This document shows positions 1 to 6,942 of a stretch of 24,517 nt of DNA, piece by piece. A program made the position numbers and the translations under genes. The DNA comes from Stenotrophomonas_A sp002429615 (GTDB taxonomy: Bacteria > Pseudomonadota > Gammaproteobacteria > Xanthomonadales > Xanthomonadaceae). Numbering within the stretch: the first letter of the stretch is position 1; every line of letters begins with the position of its first letter. Location: NCBI GenBank assembly GCA_031987425.1, contig DALZZL010000043.1:1-24517 (forward strand). The letters run 5' to 3'. The notes under the pieces were generated by a model. The model was not told the DNA's origin. It saw only the letters and a list, made by a program, of their open reading frames with translations, and did no database searches.

Positions 1-530
1 GCCTTAGCAAGCGCGACGGCCTGCGCCCCCATGGCGGCGCGGGTCGCCTCGTCCGGCGGCGTGGCCGCTGATCGGCGCTGCGCATTCGGCGTGGTTGCCG
101 GCACCGCTTCCTGCCGTGGCGTGGGCGACCGGGCTACCTCGGAGGCAGACGGCGTTGGGCGTGCAGCACGCGCGGACGTAGACGTGGACGAAGGCGCCGT
201 CGCGCGCAGCGCTGGCGGTGTCGGCAATGACGGCGCGGGCGGAGCCGGCGCTTCCCGTGACGGCGCGACCGCCGCCATGGCGGCAGTGTGCGCATCGGCA
301 CGTGGCACGCGCCGCGGCGACGGCGCGGGCACGGCGACCTGATGGTGATGAATCTCGCGGGTGTGCAGCGTCTGCACTTCGCGCTGCATCGGCGTGGTGG
401 GCAGCGTCGGCGCCGGCGGTTCGGCGGCGGGCGCGGCCTGGCGCACCTCGAACAGGCTCGGCCGGCGGCGCAGCAGTGGCGCCAGCGGGGTGTGCTGGCG
501 CGCGACCAGCCGTTGCAGGAAGCCGCTCAT
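1..530 (-). CDS. Proline/alanine-rich protein of the contractile injection operon (partial, 3' end outside window)
   Basis: The frame opens with ATG at 530 and stays open for about 176 codons to the window edge, so the C-terminus is missing. The ATG overlaps the stop of the gene before it (ATGA), a sign of translational coupling. The N-terminus (MSGFLQRLVARQ..., ending near RRRPSLFE at residue 28) looks like a short conserved helical anchor. The rest, from about residue 30, is low-complexity Pro, Ala, Ser, Thr and Arg, probably disordered. I recall small proteins with this kind of N-terminus followed by a Pro-rich tail in extracellular contractile injection clusters next to the gp26-like baseplate gene, but no function is known to me. 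Its place between baseplate and downstream tail genes suggests a structural or assembly role (inference). GC-rich low-complexity sequence could mimic coding potential, but the exact overlap argues that the gene is real. Confidence 0.72.
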   Translation of the reverse strand, partial: MSGFLQRLVARQHTPLAPLLRRRPSLFEVRQAAPAAEPPAPTLPTTPMQREVQTLHTREIHHHQVAVPAPSPRRVPRADAHTAAMAAVAPSREAPAPPAPSLPTPPALRATAPSSTSTSARAARPTPSASEVARSPTPRQEAVPATTPNAQRRSAATPPDEATRAAMGAQAVALAK

Positions 531-1291
531 GGCGCCACCAGGTCGAGGTAGAAGCGCCGCCGCACGGGGCTCAGCGCGAGGATGTCGCGTTCGCGCCAGC
601 CGTAGCCGCGCGCCAGCTGGTGGACTTCGGCGAGCAGGTCCTGCGCCCAGTCGTCGAAGGCTTCCCACAGGTAGCCGCCGATATCGAACACGGCGCGCCA
701 CTCGGTGGCGCAGGCAGGGCAGGTCACGTCCAGGCGCAGGTCGGCGAGCGGGTCGTGCGCGCTCATGCGCTCCTCCAGGCGCGCGACCAGTGCCGGCGGC
801 AGCTCGCCGGCGCCGGCATCGTGGCCGTCATGGCGCGCATGCAGCACGCAGCGGTGCAGCAGCGCGGCGACCAGCAGCGCGGGATCGACATCGTGTTCGT
901 CCAGCGCCATCACGTCGGCGCTGCTGGGCAGGCGGAAGTCGATCTCCCAGTCCTGTTCGTGCAGCTGCAGCGGTGCCGCGCAGGCGGGTGGGGCGGCCTC
1001 GCCGGCGAAGAACTGGCGGCAGTCGAACTGCGACTCCAGCGCCTCGCCGCAATCCGGGCAATGCGTCAGCGTCTGCAGCTGCGGGCCGAACAGCGCCGCG
1101 TGCAGGCGGAACAGCGCCGCGTCGCGTTCCCCCAGCGGCGCGGCGTGCCAGGCCTGCGCGTCTGGCTGCGGCCACACCGCCTGCAGCAGGCCGAGCGCGC
1201 GCGCATCGGTACCGGCACCGTGCAGCTGCTCCCAGGCGCCGAGCAGGCGGCGCTGGAAACCGGCCTCGGACGGGGCGACGTGGACGCTCAT
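527..1291 (-). CDS. T4 gp26-like baseplate protein of a contractile injection system
   Basis: This 254-aa protein matches the T4_baseplate (gp26-like) type seen in tail-like injection clusters. Visible marks are two CxxC pairs, CPDC at residues 78-81 and CPAC at 191-194, which could form a zinc knuckle, and a characteristic C-terminus (GWRERDILALSPVRRRFYLD, residues 231-250). In this family the protein is thought to help assemble the baseplate wedge or hub at the end of the tail tube. The gene starts 6 nt after the tail tube stop and ends in an ATGA overlap with the next gene, so it is in the same operon. No strong Shine-Dalgarno is visible before its ATG, so coupled translation from the tube gene is likely. 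Family assignment is by motif and context. Confidence 0.8.
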   Translation of the reverse strand: MSVHVAPSEAGFQRRLLGAWEQLHGAGTDARALGLLQAVWPQPDAQAWHAAPLGERDAALFRLHAALFGPQLQTLTHCPDCGEALESQFDCRQFFAGEAAPPACAAPLQLHEQDWEIDFRLPSSADVMALDEHDVDPALLVAALLHRCVLHARHDGHDAGAGELPPALVARLEERMSAHDPLADLRLDVTCPACATEWRAVFDIGGYLWEAFDDWAQDLLAEVHQLARGYGWRERDILALSPVRRRFYLDLVAP

Positions 1292-1297
1292 GCGCGC

Positions 1298-1822
1298 TTA
1301 CGCCGGCTCGGTGAAGCTGGGCTCGGCCGGCTCGACGACATCCACGTCGCGCTCCCAGCCCTCGTTCTCCAGCTTGATGTGCTGGATCGCCACCGCGTTG
1401 GCGTTGGCGTCCAGGTCCGGCAGCGCCTGGTACTCGGACACCCAGCAGCGGAATACGCGATAGGCGATGGCCAGCTGCCCGGCCTCGTTGTAGACCTCGA
1501 TGATGAGGTCCTTGCGGAAGTCCTTCAGCGAGGTCTCCGAACCCAGGCCGGCACCGAAGTTCCAGACCTTGTTCGCCCACTGTTCGAATTCCTTGTCGTG
1601 GGTGACGCCGCGCTCCAGGGTGATCGGCTCGCACTTGGTGCGGCCGGGCGACTTGCGCGCGATGCTGGGGTCGCCGCCTTCGCGGTGCTCGACCACCTCG
1701 GTGCTGCGCTTGAGCGCGCCGACCTTGCTGATGCCGGCGACGTACTTGTTGTCCCATTTGACGCGGAACTTGAAGTTCTTGTACGGATCGAAACGCTGCG
1801 CGTTGACGGTGAACTGGGCCAT
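1298..1822 (-). CDS. Phage tail tube protein, T4 gp19 family (injection system inner tube)
   Basis: The 174-aa product has the usual length and sequence style of gp19-type tube proteins: N-terminal MAQFTVNAQRFDPYKNFKFR, then VKWDNKYVAGISKVGALKRS and a charged central segment with EHREGGDP and KFEP-like CEPITLERGV. Such proteins stack as hexameric rings to form the inner tube driven into the target when the sheath contracts. The start at 1822 is supported by GGAG seven bases upstream. The gene lies 25 nt downstream of the sheath gene, in the invariant sheath-tube order of contractile systems. Many extracellular injection clusters carry two or more tube paralogues; a second would be expected beyond the left edge. 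I am confident of the family. Whether it belongs to an eCIS or a tailocin is inferred from neighbours. Confidence 0.93.
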   Translation of the reverse strand: MAQFTVNAQRFDPYKNFKFRVKWDNKYVAGISKVGALKRSTEVVEHREGGDPSIARKSPGRTKCEPITLERGVTHDKEFEQWANKVWNFGAGLGSETSLKDFRKDLIIEVYNEAGQLAIAYRVFRCWVSEYQALPDLDANANAVAIQHIKLENEGWERDVDVVEPAEPSFTEPA

Positions 1823-1847
1823 GGGAGTGCTCCGGTGTAGAGGGGAA

Positions 1848-3752
1848 TCAGGTCTCGATCGCGCCGGCGATCTGCTGCAGCTTCAGCACCACGAACTCGG
1901 CCGGCTTGAGCGGCGCGAAACCCACCACGACGTTCACCACGCCCAGGTTGATGTCGTTCTGCGTGGTGGTGTCCTTGTCGCAGCGCACGAAGTAGGCGTC
2001 GCGCGGCGAGCTGCCCTGGAAAGCGCCCTGGCGGAACAGGTTGTGCATGAAGGCGCCGACATTGAGGCGGATCTGCGCCCACAGCGGCTCGTCGTTGGGC
2101 TCGAACACCACCCACTTCAGCCCGCGGAACAGGCTTTCCTCGATGAACAGCGCGGTGCGCCGCACCGGCACGTACTTGTATTCGTCGGCCAGCTGGTCGG
2201 CGCCGCGCAGGGTGCGCGCGCCCCATACCACGCGGCCGCCGGCCGGCATCGCGCGCAGGCAGTTGATGCCGCGCGGGTTGAGTTCGCCGTTCTCCGCGTC
2301 GGTCAGCGGCACGGAGAGCTGCGGCACGCCGACCAGGCTGGCATCCAGCCCGGCCGGCGCCTTCCACACCCCGCGCTGGGTGTCGGTGCGGGCGAACACG
2401 CCGGCCACCGCGCCACAGGCGGCGAAGGTTTCCAGCGCGTTGTTGCGCAGCAGGTTGGGCTGGCGCAAACGCGGGAAGAACAGCGCGGCATTGCGGCTGC
2501 GCGGGTCGGCGAATTCGTCCAGGCCGTCCAGCGCATCGGCCTTGCTGTCCCAGGCGCTGGGCGAGTCGATCAGGTGGAAGGCGCGGCGCTGTTCGCAGTA
2601 CGCGGTGGCGGCCGCCAGCACCACCGGCTCGGCGTCGTAGGCGGTGCCGTCGTCGCTGCGGTAGGGCGGGATGCACAGCAGGTTGAACAGGTCGGCCTGT
2701 TCCAGCGCGTACAGGCCGCGCTTCTGCGCCAGCGCCAGTTCGGGCAGGAAGTCGGTGGCGGTGAGCGCACCGCCATCGCTGGCCTTGCCGTCGGCGGCGT
2801 CGTAGGCGACCTGCAGCGCCGCGCGCTTGGTGTCCAGCGTCTGCTTGCTGGCGGCCACGTCGCCGCCGTCGCGCACGGTCTTGTCGTGGGCGAGCTTGGC
2901 CTCGGCCACCTCGGCCTCGGCATCACTGACCTCGTCCACGCCATCCTCGACCGAGGCCGGCAGCGGCGCCAGCGCACGCACCAGCCGCGACTCGGCGGCC
3001 AGCACACGGTCCACGCGGCGCGCGCTCTCGACCACGGTGAGGTTGAGATAGGTCTCGCTGGCACCACCGCTGCTGGCATCGCGCACGCTGAGGTTGAACA
3101 GGTCGCCCACCGCCACGCCCAGCGCGACGGCGACCTCGGCGTTGCCGGACTTGCTCACCTCCGCGCGCAGCTTGCCGCCCCAGCGGCCTTCGCTGGCGGC
3201 CTGCAGCGACAGGCCGCCCACCTGCAACGGCGCGCGCGAGGGCGCGGAGGCGCGACGCGCGGCCGCCACCGCGCTGTCCTGGGTCGCGCCATCACGCTGC
3301 GAGGCGGCGGTGATCGCATCGGCCACGGCCTTGGCCGCCGACAGCGCCGGCTCCTCGGTATAGGTGGCCGCCTTCGCGCTGGCGTTGGCCACCACGGTGG
3401 CGAGATCCGCACCGCCGGCCGCCGCATCGGCCACGGCGGTGGCGGCGTCCTCGGCTTCGGCGCGTGCGTCGTCGTCGGCGTAGCTGGGGTGGAACAGGCG
3501 CACGATCACCGCCTGGCTACCGCCGTTGAGGAAGAAATCGCGCACGGCGTAGCCGAGCTGGCTGTCCAGCCACAGGCCGCCGAAGCTGCGCTCGAAGTCG
3601 CCGAAGCTATTGATGGTCACCGCCTCGTTGACCGGCCCGCGCAGGGCGCGGCCGATGAAGGCGGTGATCGACGTCGCGACGCCGGTGATGGTGCGCACGC
3701 CACTGGGGACTTCTTCGACGTAGACACCGGGATAGGTCAGGGCAGCGGGCAT
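1848..3752 (-). CDS. Contractile tail sheath protein
   Basis: This 634-aa sheath protein begins with the highly typical MPAALTYPGVYVEEVPSGVR, followed by TSITAFIGRA and GPVNEAVTINSFGDFERSFG. The C-terminal half has the conserved sheath domain (RGINCLRAMPAGGRVVWGAR, then VPVRRTALFIEESLFRGLKW and the GVVNVVVGFAPLKPAEFVV terminal strand region). The start at 3752 is chosen because AAGGAGA sits seven bases upstream and the protein then begins with the family motif; longer frames upstream lack this. Between the conserved N-terminus and the core are Ala-rich insertions (about residues 94-172, and a charged, probably helical stretch near 240-340), which in such sheaths form surface domains. The sheath contracts to drive the tube. 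It follows the 93-aa leader gene by 19 nt. Confidence 0.95.
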   Translation of the reverse strand: MPAALTYPGVYVEEVPSGVRTITGVATSITAFIGRALRGPVNEAVTINSFGDFERSFGGLWLDSQLGYAVRDFFLNGGSQAVIVRLFHPSYADDDARAEAEDAATAVADAAAGGADLATVVANASAKAATYTEEPALSAAKAVADAITAASQRDGATQDSAVAAARRASAPSRAPLQVGGLSLQAASEGRWGGKLRAEVSKSGNAEVAVALGVAVGDLFNLSVRDASSGGASETYLNLTVVESARRVDRVLAAESRLVRALAPLPASVEDGVDEVSDAEAEVAEAKLAHDKTVRDGGDVAASKQTLDTKRAALQVAYDAADGKASDGGALTATDFLPELALAQKRGLYALEQADLFNLLCIPPYRSDDGTAYDAEPVVLAAATAYCEQRRAFHLIDSPSAWDSKADALDGLDEFADPRSRNAALFFPRLRQPNLLRNNALETFAACGAVAGVFARTDTQRGVWKAPAGLDASLVGVPQLSVPLTDAENGELNPRGINCLRAMPAGGRVVWGARTLRGADQLADEYKYVPVRRTALFIEESLFRGLKWVVFEPNDEPLWAQIRLNVGAFMHNLFRQGAFQGSSPRDAYFVRCDKDTTTQNDINLGVVNVVVGFAPLKPAEFVVLKLQQIAGAIET

Positions 3753-3771
3753 TTCGGTTCTCCTTGCGCGG

Positions 3772-4053
3772 TCAGCGCGGATCTGGGGAGGTGTCGCCGG
3801 GATCGACCGTCCCCAGCGCGTAGAGCGCGGTGCCATCCGGGAGCGCGTGCACCTGCAACGCGCCGCGTGCGGCCAGCACCTTCAGCACGCCTTCGATGCG
3901 TTCGAGCTCGCGTTCGTAGCGCTGCCGGGGCAACCACCAACGGGTGATGCCTTGCAGCGTGTCGGCCGCTTCCGGATGCGTGCGCAGATACGACAGCACC
4001 GCGTCGACCACTTCCGGGTCGGGGGCTTCCTCTGGTGCGGGACTCGGCGTCAT
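3772..4053 (-). CDS. Small winged-helix-like protein, first gene of the contractile injection operon
   Basis: A 93-aa protein starts with ATG at 4053, preceded by GGAAG seven bases upstream. The sequence reads as two or three helices (PEVVDAVLSYLRTHPEAADT, a Trp-Trp pair at residues 39-40, then ERELERIEGVLKVLAARGAL) followed by a beta hairpin (LQVHALPDGTALYAL). That pattern resembles a winged-helix fold, though a DNA-binding role is not shown; a structural use in the tail is equally possible. It is the promoter-proximal gene: a sigma-54 promoter lies just upstream and the sheath gene begins 19 nt after its stop. I do not recognise a named family with certainty; I recall similar small proteins ahead of sheath genes in injection clusters. 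The end is Asp/Pro-rich and probably flexible. Confidence 0.75.
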   Translation of the reverse strand: MTPSPAPEEAPDPEVVDAVLSYLRTHPEAADTLQGITRWWLPRQRYERELERIEGVLKVLAARGALQVHALPDGTALYALGTVDPGDTSPDPR

Positions 4054-4086
4054 GCAGGCGCTTCCGGGAGGTTCGCTACGGAAGTC

Positions 4087-4101
4087 GCAACAACCGTGCC
4101 A
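4087..4101 (-). promoter_or_regulatory. Sigma-54 (RpoN) promoter for the contractile injection operon
   Basis: On the minus strand the sequence reads TGGCACG-GTTG-TTGC, matching the sigma-54 -24/-12 consensus (TGGCACG-N4-TTGC) at every specified base of both elements. A start about 12 nt downstream of the GC element would fall near 4076, about 23 nt before the ATG at 4053, with the GGAAG ribosome site in between. The gene for a sigma-54 activator lies immediately upstream. Confidence 0.88.
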
Positions 4102-4149
4102 GCCGCCAGAAGAGGTTTCGTGATGCGCGCTGGATGCGATCAAACCCCT

Positions 4150-4183
4150 GAAAACAAGCACTCCCGCGCGAGGGCGGGAGTGC
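4150..4183 (-). terminator. Rho-independent terminator of the sigma-54 activator gene
   Basis: A perfect 10-bp stem (GCACTCCCGC at 4158-4167 pairing with 4174-4183) with a 6-nt loop is followed on the minus strand by the T-rich run TTGTTTTC. It lies 80-113 nt past the stop of the activator gene and 49 nt upstream of the sigma-54 promoter, so it isolates the injection operon from activator transcription. Confidence 0.85.
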
Positions 4184-4221
4184 GAAGGGAAGTGCGCGTC
4201 GAGGCGGCGGGGTGGGGCGGG

Positions 4222-4252
4222 GCGCACCCACCGCGTGGTGCATTGGGTGCGC
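4222..4252. repeat. Inverted repeat upstream of the sigma-54 promoter (possible activator site)
   Basis: GCGCACCCA at 4222-4230 is repeated in inverse at 4244-4252, with a 13-nt spacer that itself contains CACC/GGTG. It is centred about 140 bp upstream of the -24 element, within the usual distance range of enhancer sites bound by sigma-54 activators, and just past the activator stop codon. It could instead be an RNA hairpin in the activator 3' end. No second copy is obvious nearby. Confidence 0.4.
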
Positions 4253-4262
4253 GCGAACCCGC

Positions 4263-5279
4263 TTATTCGGGGCGGCCGATACCGTGGCGCTTGAGCATCT
4301 TGCCCAGGTGGCGGCGTTCGGTCTCGGCCAGCGTGGCGGCGCGGCTGACGTTGTAATCCGAGCGCGCCATCAGTTCGGTGAGGTAGCCGTGTTCGAAGCG
4401 CTCGATGGCGCGCTGCTTGGCCGCGGCGAAGGACAGCACGCCGTCTTCGTACAGATCGACGGGCGGCGCGGTGCTGGCCAGCGCCGCGCTGGCGAATACC
4501 GAGCCGGCGGCCGCGGCCAGGTCCTCCACGCCGATGTGGCCATCGGCGGCGCGCACGCTGGCGCGCAGGATCACGTTCTCCAGCTCGCGCACGTTGCCGG
4601 GCCAGGTATGCCGCGCCAGCGCCATCAGCGCCGGGGTGGTCCATTCGCAGGGCGGCAGGCCGAAGCGCGCGCCCAGGTCCTGCAGCAGGTGCACGGCCAG
4701 CAGCTGCAGGTCGCGGCCGCGTTCGCGCAGCGGCGGCAGGTTGAGCTGCAGCGCGCTCAGGCGGTAATACAGGTCGCGGCGGAAGCGGCCCTGGTCGATG
4801 GCCTGCAGCAAGGGGCAGTTGGTGGCCGCCAGCACGCGCACGTCGGCGGTGCGCACCGGCCGCTCGCCGACCACGCGGAATTCGCCGCTCTGCAGGAAGC
4901 GCAGCAGCAGGGTCTGCGCGCGGGCCGACAGCGAATCGACCTCGTCCAGGAACAGCGTGCCGCCGCGTGCGTACTCCACCAGGCCCTGCTCACTGCTGCG
5001 GGCATCGGTGAAGGCGCCGCGCCGGTGGCCGAACAGTTCGGCCTCCAGCAGGCTGTCGGGCAGGGCGCCGCAGTTGACCGGCACGAAGGGCTTGTCATGG
5101 CGGGGGCTGGCGTAGTGCAGCTCGCGCGCGGCCAGCTCCTTGCCGGTGCCGGTCTCGCCTTCGATCAACACCGCCGCATCGCACCGCGCATAACAATGGA
5201 TCAGGGATTTCAGCCGACGCATCGCGTCGGAGTCGCCCACCATCGACGACATCGCCTGGCTTTCGGACTGGGGGGACAT
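4263..5279 (-). CDS. Sigma-54-dependent transcriptional activator without sensor domain (Fis-type HTH)
   Basis: The 338-aa protein is an AAA+ bacterial enhancer-binding protein. Walker A is GETGTGKE at residues 41-48, Walker B GGTLFLDEVD at 106-115, the sigma-54 contact loop GAFTDA at 88-93, and the conserved HTWPGNVRELEN follows in the C-terminal part of the AAA+ domain. The last 35 residues form a Fis-type HTH (NVSRAATLAETERRHLGKML). Only about 20 residues precede the AAA+ domain, so there is no receiver, GAF or PAS sensor, as in PspF or HrpS; control must come from expression level or a partner protein. The start at 5279 has GGAG five bases upstream. The contact loop has Asp for the second Gly of the GAFTGA consensus, a variant I believe occurs in other activators. 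Its terminator is followed by a sigma-54 promoter for the tail operon, making that operon its probable target. Confidence 0.92.
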   Translation of the reverse strand: MSPQSESQAMSSMVGDSDAMRRLKSLIHCYARCDAAVLIEGETGTGKELAARELHYASPRHDKPFVPVNCGALPDSLLEAELFGHRRGAFTDARSSEQGLVEYARGGTLFLDEVDSLSARAQTLLLRFLQSGEFRVVGERPVRTADVRVLAATNCPLLQAIDQGRFRRDLYYRLSALQLNLPPLRERGRDLQLLAVHLLQDLGARFGLPPCEWTTPALMALARHTWPGNVRELENVILRASVRAADGHIGVEDLAAAAGSVFASAALASTAPPVDLYEDGVLSFAAAKQRAIERFEHGYLTELMARSDYNVSRAATLAETERRHLGKMLKRHGIGRPE

Positions 5280-5424
5280 ACACGCTCCGTATCAGAGTTG
5301 CTCCATGGGCACGCCGGCGGCCAGCGGGAGACCCGGGGACGCGGCGACGGCTCTTGGGGGAACGCAGGATCGGAGGCAAACCCGGACAGGCCGGGCTGAA
5401 GCGGCGGGCAGGCAGGCGGCCGCA

Positions 5425-5473
5425 AGTGAGGTATTACTTCACTATGCTTTCGCAACTAATTGATTGTACAGAG
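5425..5473. other. AT-rich intergenic patch with small hairpin between activator and metal repressor
   Basis: The 194-nt gap 5280-5473 is mostly GC-rich, but 5425-5473 is markedly AT-rich. It contains an imperfect inverted repeat at 5425-5443 (AGTGA pairing with TCACT). On the minus strand it follows the stop of the metal repressor and precedes the activator, so it could hold the activator promoter or the 3' end of the repressor transcript. I find no clear -35/-10 pair and no T-tract after the hairpin. Confidence 0.4.
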
Positions 5474-5746
5474 TTACTTGCCGAAGCCCCTGAGCAGCTT
5501 GACCAGCACTTCGGCCTCCTGCCGGCGCGCGTCGGGGTCGGCTTCGGTCACCACATGCTCGTCCAGGTGCCCGACCAGCACTTCCATCATCAACGCGTGC
5601 ATGGCGCCCTTGGCCGCGGCGATCTGCACCAGCACGTCGCCGCAGTCGGCCTCTTCGAGCAGCGCTTTTTCCAGCCCGGCGACCTGGCCGGCGATGCGCC
5701 GGATACGGGTGAGCAGGGCTTTCTGGTTTCGCGAGACGTGTGCCAT
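5474..5746 (-). CDS. dmeR: RcnR/DmeR-type nickel/cobalt-sensing repressor (CsoR/RcnR/FrmR family)
   Basis: The 90-aa protein has the all-helical CsoR/RcnR/FrmR layout (RIRRIAGQVAGLEKALLEEA, then VLVQIAAAKGAMHALMMEVL). The metal ligands of E. coli RcnR, His3, Cys35, His60 and His64, are all present at the same positions, which favours Ni(II)/Co(II) sensing over copper (CsoR) or formaldehyde (FrmR, which uses Cys35 and lacks His64). Apo-protein should bind the operator and repress; metal binding should release it. It diverges from a cobalt/nickel exporter gene across a 54-bp gap with a perfect operator palindrome. In rhizobia dmeR and dmeF form one operon, so the divergent order here differs. 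No Shine-Dalgarno is visible before the ATG; a leaderless transcript is possible. Confidence 0.88.
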   Translation of the reverse strand: MAHVSRNQKALLTRIRRIAGQVAGLEKALLEEADCGDVLVQIAAAKGAMHALMMEVLVGHLDEHVVTEADPDARRQEAEVLVKLLRGFGK

Positions 5747-5758
5747 GGGGCCGGAACA

Positions 5759-5777
5759 TATACCCTAGGGGGGTATA
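5759..5777. promoter_or_regulatory. Operator for the RcnR/DmeR-type repressor
   Basis: A perfect 7-bp inverted repeat, TATACCC-N5-GGGTATA, lies in the 54-bp gap between the divergent repressor and exporter genes. Paired runs of C and G flanked by TA are typical of CsoR/RcnR/FrmR operators. TATACA at 5774-5779 could be the -10 of the exporter promoter, so repressor binding would block it and probably the repressor's own promoter. Confidence 0.82.
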
Positions 5778-5800
5778 CAGGCAACCCATCCGGAACCCCC

Positions 5801-6826
5801 ATGTCGCTTGAAGCCGCCGCCGCGCAACGCCGCCACTCCCATACCTTCGACACCGGCAATGCCGGCGCCGAGCGCGCCGCCCGCCGCGCGATGTGGCTGA
5901 CCCTGGCGATGATGGCCATCGAGATCGCAGGCGGCTGGTGGTTCAACTCGATGGCGGTGCTGGCCGATGGCTGGCACATGAGTTCGCACGCGCTGGCGCT
6001 GGGGCTGTCGGCCTTCGCCTATGCCTGCGCGCGCCGCTATGCCGGCGACCGCCGCTTCGCCTTCGGCACCTGGAAGATCGAAATCCTTGGCGGCTATACC
6101 AGCGCGATCCTGCTGCTGGTGGTGGCGGCGTTGATGGCCTTCCAGTCGATCGAGCGCCTGGTCCAGCCCAGCCCGATCCATTACCGCGAGGCCATCGCCA
6201 TCGCGATCGTCGGCCTGGCGGTGAACCTGCTGTGCGCGTGGTGGCTGCGCGACCACGACCATGGGCACGACCACGGTCATGGTCATGGTCATGGCCACGA
6301 TCACGGGCACGGGCATGACCACCACGATCACGCGCACGCCGGCCATGCGCATCACGACCACCACGACCACGACCACGATCATGCGCACGGTCACGCGCAC
6401 GATCTCAATCAGCGCTCGGCCTACCTGCATGTGATCGCCGACGCGGCCACCTCGGTGCTGGCGATCGTGGCGCTGCTGGGCGGCATGTACCTCGGCGCCA
6501 ACTGGCTGGATCCGGTGATGGGCCTGGCCGGCGCGGTGCTGGTCACGGTCTGGGCCTGGGGCCTGCTGCGCAGCACCGGCCGCGTGCTGCTGGATGCGGA
6601 GATGGACGCACCGGTGGTGGAGGAGGTGCGCGAGGTGATCGAGCAGGGCGACGTGCACGCGCGCATCAGCGACCTGCACGTGTGGAAGGTCGGCCGCGGC
6701 AAGTTCGCCTGCGTGGTGTCGCTGGTGACCGACAGCGGCCTGGGCGCGGACGACTTCCGCGCGATGCTGGCCGTACACGAGGAACTGGTGCACGTCACCG
6801 TCGAAGTGCATCGACTTGCGGCCTGA
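5801..6826 (+). CDS. dmeF: CDF family Co(II)/Ni(II) efflux transporter DmeF
   Basis: The 341-aa protein is a cation diffusion facilitator, exporting divalent metal from cytoplasm to periplasm in exchange for protons. The DmeF-type transport-site motif LADGWHMSSH (residues 54-63; Asp56, His59) in TM2 and HVIAD (210-214) in TM5 supply the His/Asp tetrad. About six TM segments are visible, then a cytoplasmic CDF domain (EEVREVIEQGDVHARISDLH, LHVWKVGRG). Between TM4 and TM5 is a 51-residue loop with 26 His (151-201), as in other DmeF/ZitB types, likely a metal-collecting loop. I chose the ATG at 5801, which follows GGAA by five bases and lies just past the repressor operator; the open frame upstream covers the repressor gene on the other strand. 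The RcnR-type partner supports Co/Ni rather than Zn. Confidence 0.93.
   Translation: MSLEAAAAQRRHSHTFDTGNAGAERAARRAMWLTLAMMAIEIAGGWWFNSMAVLADGWHMSSHALALGLSAFAYACARRYAGDRRFAFGTWKIEILGGYTSAILLLVVAALMAFQSIERLVQPSPIHYREAIAIAIVGLAVNLLCAWWLRDHDHGHDHGHGHGHGHDHGHGHDHHDHAHAGHAHHDHHDHDHDHAHGHAHDLNQRSAYLHVIADAATSVLAIVALLGGMYLGANWLDPVMGLAGAVLVTVWAWGLLRSTGRVLLDAEMDAPVVEEVREVIEQGDVHARISDLHVWKVGRGKFACVVSLVTDSGLGADDFRAMLAVHEELVHVTVEVHRLAA
6251..6403 (+). repeat. His-rich codon repeat inside dmeF
   Basis: A run of alternating CAY and GAY/GGY codons encodes 51 residues, 26 of them His. The DNA is low-complexity with near-direct repeats (for example GGTCATGGTCATGGTCAT), so loop length may vary between strains by slippage in 6-bp steps. 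Confidence 0.9.
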
Positions 6827-6942
6827 GGCCCGCGTCCGCCGGCTGCGGCGGCCTGCCGCAGCCCGCCGCGCCACCGCCGTGGCGGGTGCGGACAAATCGG
6901 TCAAAGCGGTCAAACCAGGACACGCCCCCACGCCGTCATTCC

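Noticed and set aside
1500..3947. A long plus-strand open frame opposite the sheath gene
   Set aside because: No recognisable domain, and the sheath and tube proteins on the minus strand are unambiguous.
1..4053. Ordinary prophage
   Set aside because: Only tail-type genes with eCIS-like order and a dedicated activator are seen; no head, lysis, integrase or attachment site, although the left side is cut off.
6251..6403. Short tandem repeats that could suggest a CRISPR or minisatellite
   Set aside because: They are in-frame His-rich codons of the exporter loop, with no regular repeat-spacer pattern.
6841..6884. Intrinsic terminator after dmeF
   Set aside because: Two stems are real but no T-run follows; kept only as hairpins within the intergenic region.
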